A stretch of 64,000 bases of DNA from Pseudonocardia sp. TRM90224 (GTDB taxonomy: Bacteria > Actinomycetota > Actinomycetes > Mycobacteriales > Pseudonocardiaceae). Shown here in pieces: positions 16,248 to 25,111 of the stretch. How positions within the stretch are numbered: the stretch's first letter is position 1; each line of letters begins with the position of its first letter. The stretch is taken from NCBI RefSeq assembly GCF_021245725.1, contig NZ_JAJGSX010000023.1, positions 62,001 through 126,000 on the forward strand, read 5' to 3'. The notes under the pieces were generated by a model that searched no databases, was not told the origin of the DNA, and saw only the letters and a program-made list of their open reading frames with translations. The translations under genes were made by a program, and so were the position numbers.

Positions 16248-17345
16248 ATGACAGAGCCCGACCCAAAGCCCGACCCAAAACCCGACCCAGTGCCGGACCC
16301 CCTCGTCGTCACGCTGACCGAGCCGCGCCGCGTGGAGGTGCGCAGCGCGGCGCCGCAACCGCTGCCCGCCGGTCACGTCCGGGTGCGCACGCTGTACTCG
16401 GGCATCTCGGCCGGCACGGAGCTGACGCTCTACCGCGGCACCAACCCGCACCAGAACCGGCGGTGGGACGCGGCGGCGCGGCTGTTCGTCGACGAGCCGG
16501 CGCGCGCCGCCTACCCGAACGACGTCTGGGGCTACAGCGAGGTCGGCAGGATCGTCGAGCTGGGCGGGGGCGCCGACGACGGGCTGCTGGGCGCGGCGGT
16601 CTGGGGCATGTGGGGCCATCGGGGCGAGGTCGTCCTGCCGCTGGAGAAGGTCGCCGGCCGGGTGCTCCCGCCCGATCTCGATCCGCTGTGCGGCACGTTC
16701 GCGCGGGTCGGCGCCGTCGCGCTCAACGCCGTGCTGGCGGCCGACACGCACATCGGCGAGACGGTCGCGATCTTCGGCCAGGGGGTGATCGGGCTGGTCG
16801 CGACCCAGCTCGCGGCCCGCAGCGGCACACGGGTCGTCGCCGTCGACGGGATCTCCGCGCGGCGCGAACAGGCGACCGCACTCGGTGCCGCTGCCGCGCT
16901 CGACCCGGCGACCACCGATGTCGGCGCTTGGGTCAAGGAGCACACCGGCGGGCTCGGCGCCGACGTCTGCATCGACCTCAGCGGCTCCTACCGGGCCCTG
17001 CACGAGGCCGTCCGAGCCTGCGCCGCCGGCGGGCGGGTGGTCGCCGCGGGCTTCTACCAGTCCGACGGCGTGGGGTTGCGACTCGGCGAGGAGTTCCACC
17101 ACAACCGCATCCAGCTGGTGTCCTCCCAGATCTCCGCCGCGCCGTCGGGGCTCGGCCACCGGTGGAGCCCGGAGCGGATCCACCGCACGGTCGTCGACCT
17201 GGTCGCGGCCGGGCAGCTCGACGTGCTGCCGCTGGTCAGCCACGTCGTCCCGGCCGCCGAAGCCGCGGCGGCCTACGCGCTGCTCGACCAGGACGCCACC
17301 GCCGCGCTGCAGGTCGTGCTCGATTTCAGGGGGGAAGCCCGGTGA
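16248..17345 (+). CDS. MDR family dehydrogenase lacking the usual zinc ligands
   Basis: The 365-residue protein has a medium-chain dehydrogenase fold: GroES-like N-terminal half with TLYSGISAGTELTLYRGTNP, and a Rossmann half with AIFGQGVIGLVATQLAA. The catalytic Cys normally in GICGSD is absent (GISAGTE) and the GHE motif is WGYSEVGRI, so the enzyme is probably zinc-independent, like BchC-related members. An unusual N-terminal run PDPKPDPKPDP precedes the domain. It opens the rightward catabolic operon; its stop overlaps the next GTG. A role oxidising a sugar hydroxyl is plausible from context. Confidence 0.8.
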   Translation: MTEPDPKPDPKPDPVPDPLVVTLTEPRRVEVRSAAPQPLPAGHVRVRTLYSGISAGTELTLYRGTNPHQNRRWDAAARLFVDEPARAAYPNDVWGYSEVGRIVELGGGADDGLLGAAVWGMWGHRGEVVLPLEKVAGRVLPPDLDPLCGTFARVGAVALNAVLAADTHIGETVAIFGQGVIGLVATQLAARSGTRVVAVDGISARREQATALGAAAALDPATTDVGAWVKEHTGGLGADVCIDLSGSYRALHEAVRACAAGGRVVAAGFYQSDGVGLRLGEEFHHNRIQLVSSQISAAPSGLGHRWSPERIHRTVVDLVAAGQLDVLPLVSHVVPAAEAAAAYALLDQDATAALQVVLDFRGEAR

Positions 17346-18148
17346 GGATCACCTGTCAGGAACAGCTGCTGCCCGGCGACACGATGCTGCAGAAGTGGGA
17401 CGCCGCGCGACGGTTCGGCTTCGACGGGATCGAGCTGCGCGGGCAGGGCGGGCACCGGATCCGGGGCCGGCTGCCGGAGCTGCGGCAGGCGCGCGCGGCC
17501 GGCGTCGTCATGACCACGGTGTGCGTCGAGATGCTGCACTTCATCGGCGATTTCGACGCGGGCCGGCGCCGCGACGCCGTCGAGAACATGCGCACCCAGC
17601 TCTCGGTGATCGCCGAGCTCGGCGGCATCGCGGCCATGACGCCGGCGTCGTACGGCATGTTCTCCCGCCGGCTGCCGCCGTTCACGCCGCCGCGCGACGA
17701 GGCGGGCGACCGCGAGGTGCTGCTCGACGCGCTGGGCGAGCTGGGCCGCCATGCCGAGAGCGAAGGCGTCAAGATCCTCCTGGAACCGCTCAACCGCTAC
17801 GAGGACCACATGGTCAACCGGCTGGAGCAGGCCGTGGAGCTGGCCGACGCGACGGGCCTCACCGCCGTCGGGGTGGTCGCCGACGCCTACCACATGAACA
17901 TCGAGGAGACGCTGCCGTCGGCCGCGCTGGAGGCGGCCGCGCACCGGCTGGCCCACGTCCAGGTCTCCGACTCGAACCGGCTCGAACCGGGCGCCGGGCA
18001 CCTCGACTGGGAAGCGTTCGTCGGGGCGCTCGCGCGGATCGGCTACACGGGCGACCTCGCGGCCGAGTGCCGGCTCTCGGGGCCGGCGGAGCAGGTGCTC
18101 CCGCGGGCCGTCGCGACGCTGCGCCGGGCAGGTGCGGCAAGTGGCTGA
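17342..18148 (+). CDS. Sugar phosphate isomerase/epimerase family (AP-endonuclease-2 TIM barrel)
   Basis: The 268-residue protein is a TIM barrel of the xylose-isomerase-like/AP-endonuclease-2 family: AARRFGFDGIELRG, LLEPLNRYEDHMVN (metal Glu), GVVADAYHMNIEE (Asp and His), HVQVSDSNR and DLAAECRL (final Glu). Relatives isomerise or epimerise keto-sugars, dehydrate inositol derivatives, or handle 3-keto-glycosides. GTG at 17342 overlaps the previous stop (GTGA), so it is coupled to the MDR dehydrogenase, a pairing common in 3-keto-sugar pathways. Confidence 0.83.
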   Translation: MRITCQEQLLPGDTMLQKWDAARRFGFDGIELRGQGGHRIRGRLPELRQARAAGVVMTTVCVEMLHFIGDFDAGRRRDAVENMRTQLSVIAELGGIAAMTPASYGMFSRRLPPFTPPRDEAGDREVLLDALGELGRHAESEGVKILLEPLNRYEDHMVNRLEQAVELADATGLTAVGVVADAYHMNIEETLPSAALEAAAHRLAHVQVSDSNRLEPGAGHLDWEAFVGALARIGYTGDLAAECRLSGPAEQVLPRAVATLRRAGAASG

Positions 18149-19436
18149 GCACGACCTGCACAGCTCGGCAGTCGCCGTGCTGGAGGCCAACTGGGAACAC
18201 GACCACACCGTGCCGTCGCGGCGGCTCTACCCGCACCAGTGGAGCTGGGACTCCGCGTTCGTCGCGGTCGGGTGGGCCCGGGTCGATCCTGCGCGGGCCC
18301 GCCGCGAGCTCGAGTCGCTGCTGGCCGCGCAATGGGCCGACGGGCGGGTGCCGCAGATCGTCTTCAATCGGGAAACGCCGCGCGACGCGTACTTCCCCGG
18401 CCCGGACTTCTGGCGCTCGGCCGAGGTCCCCGGCGCTCCCGAGCGGGAGACCTCGGGGATCCTGCAGCCGCCGCTGCACGCCGTCGCGGCGTGGGAGGTG
18501 TACCGCGCCGATCCGATCGCGGGCCGGCCGTTCCTGGAGCGGGTCTACCCCGCGCTGCGCGCGCAGCACGACTACCTGCGCCGCGAGCGCGCCGACGGCG
18601 ACCTGGCGGTGATCGTGCACCCCTGGGAGTCGGGCCAGGACAACTCGCCGTCGTGGGACACCGAGCTCGCGGGCGTCGAGGCCGGCCCAGAAGCGCTGGC
18701 CGGGCACCGCCGCCGCGATCTCGACCACTCCGATCCGGCCGACCGGCCCACCGACCACGACTACGCCCGCTACGTCGCGCTGGCGCAGCGCTACCGCGAC
18801 CACGGCTACCGCGACGCCGAGGCGTTGCCCGGTCACCCGTTCGTCATGACCGACCCGCTGTTCAACGCCCTGCTCGGCTGGTCGGACGAGGCGCTGGCGA
18901 GGATCGCCGAGGTGCTCGGCCTGCCGGCGCAGCACCATCGGGCCGACGCTGCGCGGGTGCGCGACGCGCTGCTCGCGCAGCTCTACGACGCCGATGCCGG
19001 GCACTTCTTCGCCAAGGGGCGCAGCGACGGGAAGCGGGTCGCGGAGTTCGCGGTCGGCGGGCTTGTGCCGCTCGTGCTCGACCTGCCCGCGGACGTCGTC
19101 GGGGCGCTCGTGCGGGGCGCGACCGGGCCGCGTTTCGCGCTGAACGGGCGGGTGCCGCTGCCCAGCTACGACCTGACCGGTCCGGCGTTCGACGCCGCTC
19201 GCTACTGGCGCGGGGCGGCGTGGGTGAACACGAGCTGGCTGGTGCTGCGGGGGTTGGAACGGCACGGAAGGACCTCCGAGGCCGCCGTCCTGCGCGCCGC
19301 GATCCGCGCCGCCGGGCGCGTCGGGTTCCGGGAGTACTACGACCCGATCACCGGGGCGGGCCGCGGCATCGCCGATTTCAGCTGGTCAGCAGCCTTGACG
19401 CTGGATGTGCTCAGCAACGAGGAGGAACGACCGTGA
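18141..19436 (+). CDS. GH63-like (MGH1 type) glycoside hydrolase
   Basis: The 431-residue protein has the (alpha/alpha)6 toroid of bacterial GH63-like mannosyl-/glucosylglycerate hydrolases: RRLYPHQWSWDSAF, then PWESGQDNSPSWD (the Asp here is the expected general acid), and C-terminal REYYDPITGAGRGIADFSWSAAL, holding the expected catalytic Glu. No signal peptide is present, so it acts in the cytoplasm on an imported glycoside. GTG 18141 overlaps the isomerase gene by 8 nt; GTG 18132 is an alternative. Known relatives hydrolyse glucosylglycerate or mannosylglycerate; the true substrate here is unproved. Confidence 0.8.
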   Translation: MAEHDLHSSAVAVLEANWEHDHTVPSRRLYPHQWSWDSAFVAVGWARVDPARARRELESLLAAQWADGRVPQIVFNRETPRDAYFPGPDFWRSAEVPGAPERETSGILQPPLHAVAAWEVYRADPIAGRPFLERVYPALRAQHDYLRRERADGDLAVIVHPWESGQDNSPSWDTELAGVEAGPEALAGHRRRDLDHSDPADRPTDHDYARYVALAQRYRDHGYRDAEALPGHPFVMTDPLFNALLGWSDEALARIAEVLGLPAQHHRADAARVRDALLAQLYDADAGHFFAKGRSDGKRVAEFAVGGLVPLVLDLPADVVGALVRGATGPRFALNGRVPLPSYDLTGPAFDAARYWRGAAWVNTSWLVLRGLERHGRTSEAAVLRAAIRAAGRVGFREYYDPITGAGRGIADFSWSAALTLDVLSNEEERP

Positions 19437-20152
19437 CCCCGATCCGCGTGACCGTCTGGGGCGAGAACCGGCACGAGAAGACCGACCCGCCGGTGGCCGC
19501 CCGCTACCCGGACGGCATGCACGCGGCGATCGCGAGCGGCATCCGTTCACACCTCGGCCAGGGCGCCGTCGTCCGGACGGCGACGCTCGACGAACCGGAG
19601 CACGGCCTCACCGAGGACATGCTCGCCGCGACCGACGTCCTGACCTGGTGGGGGCACATCGCCCACGACGACGTCGACGACGCCGTGGTGGAGCGGGTGC
19701 ACCGGCACGTGCTCTCCGGCATGGGCCTGCTCGTGCTGCACTCCGGGCACTTCTCGAAGATCTTCATCAAGCTCATGGGCACCACGTGCAGCTTGCAATG
19801 GCGCAACGAGCACGACCGCGAGCTGGTCTGGACGGTCGACCCGACGCACCCCATTGCAGAGGGTGTGCCGCACCCCGTCGAGCTGGGCGAGCACGAGATG
19901 TACGGCGAGTTCTTCGACATCCCCGCGCCCGACGAGCTGATCTTCATCAGCTCGTTCACCGGCGGTGAGGTGTTCCGCAGCGGTGCGACGTTCCGCCGCG
20001 GGCACGGCAAGGTCTTCTACTTCAGCCCCGGCGACCAGGCGTACCCGATCTACCACAACGAGCACGTCCAGCGGATCCTCGCCAACGCCGTGCGCTGGGC
20101 ACGCACGACCCGCCCCGACCGCACCCTCCCGCAGGTCCGCCGAGCAACCTGA
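19433..20152 (+). CDS. ThuA-like protein
   Basis: The 239-residue protein has the ThuA (trehalose utilisation) fold, a class-I glutamine-amidotransferase-like domain: ITVWGENRHEKTDPPVAARYPDGMH at the start, TWWGHIAHDDV, LLVLHSGHFSKIFIKLMGT, and GEHEMYGEFFDIP. In rhizobia ThuA/ThuB process trehalose and related disaccharides through 3-keto forms. The GTG start at 19433 follows GGAGGAAC and overlaps the glycosidase stop (GTGA). It is the last gene of the catabolic operon; a family-B palindrome begins 8 bp after its stop. Confidence 0.85.
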   Translation: MTPIRVTVWGENRHEKTDPPVAARYPDGMHAAIASGIRSHLGQGAVVRTATLDEPEHGLTEDMLAATDVLTWWGHIAHDDVDDAVVERVHRHVLSGMGLLVLHSGHFSKIFIKLMGTTCSLQWRNEHDRELVWTVDPTHPIAEGVPHPVELGEHEMYGEFFDIPAPDELIFISSFTGGEVFRSGATFRRGHGKVFYFSPGDQAYPIYHNEHVQRILANAVRWARTTRPDRTLPQVRRAT

Positions 20153-20160
20153 CCCGAAAC

Positions 20161-20223
20161 TTCCCCACCGTTTTGTGCACTTGCGCGCCAAAAACGCGCG
20201 CAGGTGCACAAAACGGTGGGGAA
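20161..20223. repeat. Family-B palindrome between convergent genes
   Basis: A 28-bp stem with one T-G mismatch (20181/20203) and a 7-nt loop. The outer 20 nt arm is TTCCCCACCGTTTTGTGCAC, the inner stem TGCGCGC. It fills the whole space between the ThuA stop (20152) and the stop of the 96-aa gene (20227), so it is very likely a bidirectional terminator. The outer arms are identical to those at 33341-33403. Confidence 0.9.
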
Positions 20224-20226
20224 CTT

Positions 20227-20517
20227 CTACGGCTTGTCGGCTCCGACGCGGACGATCCGGTCGGCGAGGTCGTCGCTCCAGCGCCCGAACCGGCCGGCGA
20301 CGCGCGCGCCGACCTCCTCCGCGTGGTTGCCGAGCGCGCCGGCCGTGCTCGCGCACAGGGTGTCGACGCGGTCGGCGGTGTCGTCGACCCAGGCCGCGGC
20401 CCGGCCGGCGACGATCGCGAGCTGGTCGCTCGACTCGGAACGGGCGCGGGCAGCCAGCCGCCCTAGCTCGCGCATCCCGGCGCTGTACAGCGTGGCCAGC
20501 GGCTCGACGATCGACAT
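20227..20517 (-). CDS. Hypothetical 96-aa amphipathic protein
   Basis: No family is recognised. The 96-residue protein is predicted to be almost all alpha-helical, alanine-rich, with a heptad-like spread of hydrophobic residues (LATLYSAGMRELGRLAARARS and later AEEVGARVAGRFGRWSDDLADRI). There is no membrane segment. It starts at ATG 20517 with AGGAG 10 nt before it. A perfect 17-bp palindrome 31 bp upstream may control it. Its 3' end abuts a family-B palindrome. Confidence 0.6.
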   Translation of the reverse strand: MSIVEPLATLYSAGMRELGRLAARARSESSDQLAIVAGRAAAWVDDTADRVDTLCASTAGALGNHAEEVGARVAGRFGRWSDDLADRIVRVGADKP

Positions 20518-20548
20518 GGGTCACGGCTCCTGAATCGTCCGACCTGGT

Positions 20549-20565
20549 TGTTACCCCGGGTAACA
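20549..20565. promoter_or_regulatory. Perfect 17-bp palindrome, candidate operator
   Basis: TGTTACCCCGGGTAACA is a perfect inverted repeat (8-bp arms around one C) lying 31 bp before the 96-aa gene start at 20517 and 53 bp past the stop side of the arginase-family gene. The size and symmetry fit a dimeric repressor site. The regulator is unknown. Confidence 0.4.
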
Positions 20566-20618
20566 CGCTAGCAGGTGATCGAAAGCTCGGCAGCGTCTCT
20601 GCGGGGTCAGCGCGGCCG

Positions 20619-21362
20619 TCAACGCAGTGCGGCGACCAGTTCCTCGGCGAGCGCGGCGATGCCGTCGGTCGGACTGCCGCCCCGCTTCCAGGTGCAGGCC
20701 AGCCCGACGGCGGCGACGCGGCCGGTCGCCAGCACCGCCCGCACCCCCTCGGTGACGGCGGCCAGATCGGGCCCGCCGGGCGCCGGGTAGAGCAGCTCGG
20801 GCAGGCCGAGCGGATCGATCACGTCGAGATCGACGTGCAGGTAGATCGGCCCGTCCGGCAGCGGCGCCGGGCCCCCGAGGTCACCGACGCCGGCCCGGTG
20901 GATCGCCGATGCCGCCAGGAACTCCGCCTCCGGCGGCTCGAGGTCGCGCGCGTCGACGAGCACGACGTCGCTTTCGCGGACGGGCCGCAGCCCGATCCGG
21001 TCGGGGACCGTCCGGTCGGCGCCGCCGACCAGCTGCCGCAACGGCATCCCGCCGATGTACCCCGAGATCGACGACTCCGGCGTGTGGACGTCGCCGTGCG
21101 CGTCGAACCACACGATCGCCGGCTCGACGCCCGCCCGCTGCAGGCCGGCGACCACACCGAGCGACGTCGTGCAGTCGCCGGACACGACGAGCGGCCGCAC
21201 CTGCCCGGCCACGCTCGCGGCGACCTGCTCGTACAGCGCCCCCATGCGCTGCGTCGGCGACCCTTCCGGCAGAGGCGGCGCCAGGGTCAGGTCCGGCACC
21301 AGCGGGAACGTGGAGGCGGGCAGCGGCTCATCCAGATGGAACGGCACGGAGATCACGGTCAC
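20619..21362 (-). CDS. Arginase/agmatinase/formiminoglutamase (ureohydrolase) family protein
   Basis: The 247-residue protein has the dimanganese motifs of ureohydrolases: SGDCTTSLG, WFDAHGDVHTPE and HVDLDVIDP. These bind the two Mn2+ ions that activate water for guanidino-group hydrolysis. It is shorter than true arginases (about 300) and resembles small actinobacterial members of unknown substrate. The GTG start at 21362 precedes VISVPFHLDEP. It is divergent from the AfsR-like regulator gene (82 bp apart), which may control it. Confidence 0.8.
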   Translation of the reverse strand: MTVISVPFHLDEPLPASTFPLVPDLTLAPPLPEGSPTQRMGALYEQVAASVAGQVRPLVVSGDCTTSLGVVAGLQRAGVEPAIVWFDAHGDVHTPESSISGYIGGMPLRQLVGGADRTVPDRIGLRPVRESDVVLVDARDLEPPEAEFLAASAIHRAGVGDLGGPAPLPDGPIYLHVDLDVIDPLGLPELLYPAPGGPDLAAVTEGVRAVLATGRVAAVGLACTWKRGGSPTDGIAALAEELVAALR

Positions 21363-21443
21363 GCACCCATCGTGGCGTCTCGTGGATCGATGCGCACCTG
21401 CCGTGCTCAGGGCCTGTCGGGACCGCGAAGTAGTGTCCTGGGC

Positions 21444-24400
21444 GTGCATTTCGGCGTTCTTGGGCCGCTCGCCGTCACCACCGACGCCGGCGAGGCGGTC
21501 ACCGTGCCCGGGGCCAAGGTCCGGGTGCTGCTCGCCGCGCTGCTCGCCAACCGCAACCAGGTGGTCTCCGCCGCCCGCCTGATCGAGAACGTCTGGGGCG
21601 ACGACCCGCCCGCCGATCCGAACGCGGCGCTGCAGGTGCGCGTCTCGCAGCTGCGCAAGGCGCTCAACGACGCCGAACCCGGCGCCCGCGAGCTCGTCGA
21701 GTCGCGACAGCCGGGGTACGTGCTGCGCACCGACGCGGTGGACGCCGACCGGTTCGCGCAGCTCGCCGCCTCGGGCGACGCCGATCGGCTGGCCGCCGCG
21801 CTGCGGCTCTGGCGCGGCGCGGCGTACGCCGACGTCGCCGACGAGGAGTTCGTCCGCGCCGAGGTGCAGCGCCTCACCGGCCAGCGGCTGGCCGTGCACG
21901 AGCGGCTCGCGCAGGCCCGGCTGGCCCGCGGCGAGCACGACCTCGTCGCCGCCGACCTCGCCGCGCTCGTCGCCGAGCACCCCCTGCACGAGGGCCTCCG
22001 CGCGGTGCACATCAAGGCCCTCTACGCGGCCGGTCGGCAGTCCGACGCCCTCGACAGCTACAGCGACCTGCGGGCCCGCCTGGCCGACGAGCTGGGCGTC
22101 GATCCAGGCCCCGACCTTGTCGCCCTCTACCAGCAGGTGCTCGCCCAGTCTCCGGTGCTCGCACCGCAACCAGCCGCGACGTCCCTGCGGGCGACCCTGC
22201 CGCCGCCGCTCGACGAGCTGGTCGGACGCGCCGAGGCGCTCGCGGAGCTGCGGCGGCTGCTCTCCGGCCGCAGGCTCGTCACGCTGGTCGGGCCGGGTGG
22301 GGTAGGCAAGACCCGCCTGGCGGTGGAGGCGGCCCGCGAGCACGGGAACGCGCACCTCGTCGAGCTGGCTGCGCTCCCCGCCGGCGACACCGGCATCGCC
22401 GAGCGGGTGCTCGCCACGCTGGACGTCCACGAGGAGGCCGGCACCAGTGACACCGCGGAGCAGCGGTTGCTCGCCGCCCTCGGCCGACGGGCGCTCCTGC
22501 TGGTGGTCGACAACTGCGAGCACGTCGTCGACCAGGTCGCCGCGCTGGTCTCGCGGTTGCTGCGCGCGGCGCCGGAGGTGAGCGTGCTGGCGACCAGCCG
22601 CGAGCCGCTCGGGTTGGCCGGGGAGCTGGTGTGGGAGGTGCAGCCGCTGGCCGTCCCACAGGACGCCCCGGACCAGGGTGCGGCGCTCGAAGCGGTGCTC
22701 GGCTCGCCCGCTGCGCGCCTGTTCGCCGCCAGGGCGTCGGCGCAGCAGCGGACGTTCCGGCTGGACGAGCGGACGGCACCGGCGGTGGCCAGGATCTGCC
22801 GCCGCCTCGACGGGATCCCGCTCGCGTTGGAGCTCGCCGCGACCCGCGTGCGCGCGCTCGGCGTCGTCGGCGTCGTCGAGCGGCTGGACGACCGGTTCGC
22901 GCTGCTCACGAGCCGACAGCGGGATGTGCCGGAGCGGCAGCGCACCCTCACCGCGGTGATCGCGTGGAGCTGGGACCTGCTCGACCCCACCGAACGCGCG
23001 GTCCTTGCCCGGCTGTCGGTGTTCAGCGACGGCTGCACGCTCGACGCGGCGGATGCCGTCAGCGGGGCCGACCCCGACCTCCTGACCCGGCTCGTCGAAC
23101 GGTCGCTGGTCGTCATGGACGACTCCGGGGCGGAACCGAGGTACCGGCTGCTCGAATCGGTCGCGGCGTTCTGCCACGAGCGGCTCGACGACGCCGAGGC
23201 GGTACGAGCACGGCACGCGGCGTTCTTCACGGAGCTCGCCGAGCGCGCCGACCCGCACCTGCGCGGCCCCGACCAGCGCGAATGGCTGGAGCGGCTCGAC
23301 GCGGAGGCGGGCAACCTGCGTGCGGCGCTCGCCGGGGGCAGCAGTCATCGGGGGCGGCTGGCCACCGCGCTCACCTGGTACTGGTACCTGCGGGGCCGGT
23401 TCACGGAGGCGAGGCGCGCGCTCGCGGACGGCGGTGATCCGGGTTGGCTGGCCGGGTTCACGCTGCTGCAAGGCGTGCCCCCGGGTGACGCCGCGATCCC
23501 GGCAGAGCTGCACGGGCGCGTCGCGTGGTTCGTCGGGATAGCCCTGCTCGACCGCAACGACCTCGGCGGCGCCTCGCGGCTGCTGGACGTTGCGATGGCC
23601 GATGCGGCGGCCGAGGGCGACACCTGGACCGAGGCGGCGGCGCTGAGCACGCGCGCGATGCTGTCGCACGCCGCCAGCGACCTGGTCGCGCTCGAACGGG
23701 ACGCCACGCGCAGCGACGCGCTCTTCACGAAGATCGGCGACCGCTGGGGCCGGCTGCAGGCCAACAACTGGCTGGGCGGGCTCGTGGAGGTCCGCGGCGA
23801 GTACGACCGGGCCGTCGCGCTCCACACCGAGGGCCTGCGCTGGGCCGAAGAACTCGCGCTCTGGCCCGAGGTGTGCACCAAGCTGTCGTGGCTGGCCTGG
23901 CTCGCGGTGCAGACCGCCGACTACCAGCAGGCCCGTGAGCTGGGCGAACGCGCTTACGCGATGGCCGTCGAGAGCAACTCGCCCAACGCCATGGCGTTCG
24001 CCGAGCTGAGCATCGCCTTCGCCGCCCGTCGCGAGGGCAAGACCGACCTCGCGATCAGCCACCTCGAGCACCTCGTCGAGATGGGCCGCGCCGACGAGCA
24101 GCCCGCGCTGTTCCTGCCGATGGTGCTCACCGAGCTCGGCCACGCCGTCCTGCAGAACGGCGACACGGAGACCGCGTTGGCGCTGCACATCGAGGCGTTC
24201 GAAGCCGCCGAGGGCTTCGAGACACCGGAGGGGATGGGCGCACCGCGCGATGCCGTGAGCGCGCTGGAGGCTGCGGCGTCCGTGGTCCCGGATCCCGCGA
24301 CCGCCGCCCGCATGCTCGGGGCGGCGGCCGCAGCGCGCTCCACAGCGATGTTCGTCGCCGACAACGCCGAGCAGGACGACGTGCTCGGCACCACGGCTCG

Positions 24401-24518
24401 ACTCGTCGCCACCATGGGCGAGGAGGCATTCCAGGCCGCGTTCCGGTCGGGCGCCACCGTGAGCCCGCGCGACGCTATCGCGCTGGCCGGTACGTCGCCA
24501 CGATCACTCCGTTCTTGA
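21444..24518 (+). CDS. AfsR/SARP-family transcriptional regulator with NB-ARC ATPase and TPR region
   Basis: This is a 1024-residue multidomain regulator. Residues 1-90 are an OmpR-type winged helix (FGVLGPLAVTTDAGEAVTVPGAKVRVLLAALL), 95-240 the bacterial transcriptional activation domain (BTAD), then an NB-ARC ATPase with P-loop GPGGVGKT near 285 and LLLVVDNCEHVVDQV (Walker B), ARICRRLDGIPLALELAATR, and about 400 residues of TPR-like helices. Such proteins activate secondary-metabolite or metabolic genes after an ATP-driven switch. GTG at 21444 gives a start directly at the winged helix. Its 3' end overlaps the DHFR-like gene tail-to-tail by 44 bp. Confidence 0.88.
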   Translation: MHFGVLGPLAVTTDAGEAVTVPGAKVRVLLAALLANRNQVVSAARLIENVWGDDPPADPNAALQVRVSQLRKALNDAEPGARELVESRQPGYVLRTDAVDADRFAQLAASGDADRLAAALRLWRGAAYADVADEEFVRAEVQRLTGQRLAVHERLAQARLARGEHDLVAADLAALVAEHPLHEGLRAVHIKALYAAGRQSDALDSYSDLRARLADELGVDPGPDLVALYQQVLAQSPVLAPQPAATSLRATLPPPLDELVGRAEALAELRRLLSGRRLVTLVGPGGVGKTRLAVEAAREHGNAHLVELAALPAGDTGIAERVLATLDVHEEAGTSDTAEQRLLAALGRRALLLVVDNCEHVVDQVAALVSRLLRAAPEVSVLATSREPLGLAGELVWEVQPLAVPQDAPDQGAALEAVLGSPAARLFAARASAQQRTFRLDERTAPAVARICRRLDGIPLALELAATRVRALGVVGVVERLDDRFALLTSRQRDVPERQRTLTAVIAWSWDLLDPTERAVLARLSVFSDGCTLDAADAVSGADPDLLTRLVERSLVVMDDSGAEPRYRLLESVAAFCHERLDDAEAVRARHAAFFTELAERADPHLRGPDQREWLERLDAEAGNLRAALAGGSSHRGRLATALTWYWYLRGRFTEARRALADGGDPGWLAGFTLLQGVPPGDAAIPAELHGRVAWFVGIALLDRNDLGGASRLLDVAMADAAAEGDTWTEAAALSTRAMLSHAASDLVALERDATRSDALFTKIGDRWGRLQANNWLGGLVEVRGEYDRAVALHTEGLRWAEELALWPEVCTKLSWLAWLAVQTADYQQARELGERAYAMAVESNSPNAMAFAELSIAFAARREGKTDLAISHLEHLVEMGRADEQPALFLPMVLTELGHAVLQNGDTETALALHIEAFEAAEGFETPEGMGAPRDAVSALEAAASVVPDPATAARMLGAAAAARSTAMFVADNAEQDDVLGTTARLVATMGEEAFQAAFRSGATVSPRDAIALAGTSPRSLRS

Positions 24519-25023
24519 AGACGTTCGTGTCGACCAGCTGGAACGTCGCCCCGGCCTCGGCGAGCGGCGATGCGAAGCTGCCCGTGCCGACGATCACCGG
24601 GTGGATCCAGAACCGGACCTCGTCCACCAGCCCCGCCTTGACCAGCTGAGCGGTCACGGAGCCGTAGCCGTACTGGATGATGTCCTTGCCGTCCTGCTCC
24701 TTCAGCTTCGTGACGGCCTCGACGAGATCACCCTGCAGCACCTCGGTGTTGCGCCACTCCGGGTCCTTCAGCGTGGTCGACGCGACGTACTTCTTGACGT
24801 TGTTGAAGTACGCGGCGCCGGTGGTGGGGTCGCTCTCGTCACGGGTCGACCACGCGGGGAACATGCCGTCGTACGTCTCGCGGCCCATGATCATCGCGTC
24901 GGCCGCCTCGGTCTGCGCCGCCGCGAACGCCCCGGCCTCCTCGTCGAAGTACGGCATGGTCCACATCGGGTTGTCGATGACACCGTCGAGGGTGATGTAG
25001 GTCGAGTTGATGAGCGATCGCAT
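24475..25023 (-). CDS. Dihydrofolate reductase / RibD C-terminal-fold protein
   Basis: The 182-residue protein matches the RibD C-terminal/DHFR-like family: LINSTYITLDGVIDNP at the start, AMIMGRETYDGMFPAW, and IIQYGYGSVTAQLVKAGLVDEVRFWIHPVIVG, typical of stand-alone NADPH-dependent reductase-like proteins of unknown substrate. ATG at 25023 has GGAGGAGC upstream. It is not the housekeeping FolA, whose active-site motifs differ. The 3' end overlaps the AfsR-like gene by 44 bp. Confidence 0.83.
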   Translation of the reverse strand: MRSLINSTYITLDGVIDNPMWTMPYFDEEAGAFAAAQTEAADAMIMGRETYDGMFPAWSTRDESDPTTGAAYFNNVKKYVASTTLKDPEWRNTEVLQGDLVEAVTKLKEQDGKDIIQYGYGSVTAQLVKAGLVDEVRFWIHPVIVGTGSFASPLAEAGATFQLVDTNVFKNGVIVATYRPAR

Positions 25024-25111
25024 TTCGGCTCCTCCGTCGGGCTGGTCTCGCTGACACCAGGAACCTTGCCGGGCCGCACTTACGGTTCGCTTTTGATCGG
25101 CCGAAAGGGCG

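Noticed and set aside
19965..21443. Possible long N-terminal extension of the AfsR-like regulator
   Set aside because: It runs antisense through the 96-aa and arginase-family genes and through a palindrome; the winged helix starts at 21444.
20619..24188. Minus-strand frame of about 1189 codons opposite the AfsR-like gene
   Set aside because: Only its last 247 codons (the ureohydrolase) are real; the rest is the shadow of the AfsR-like regulator.
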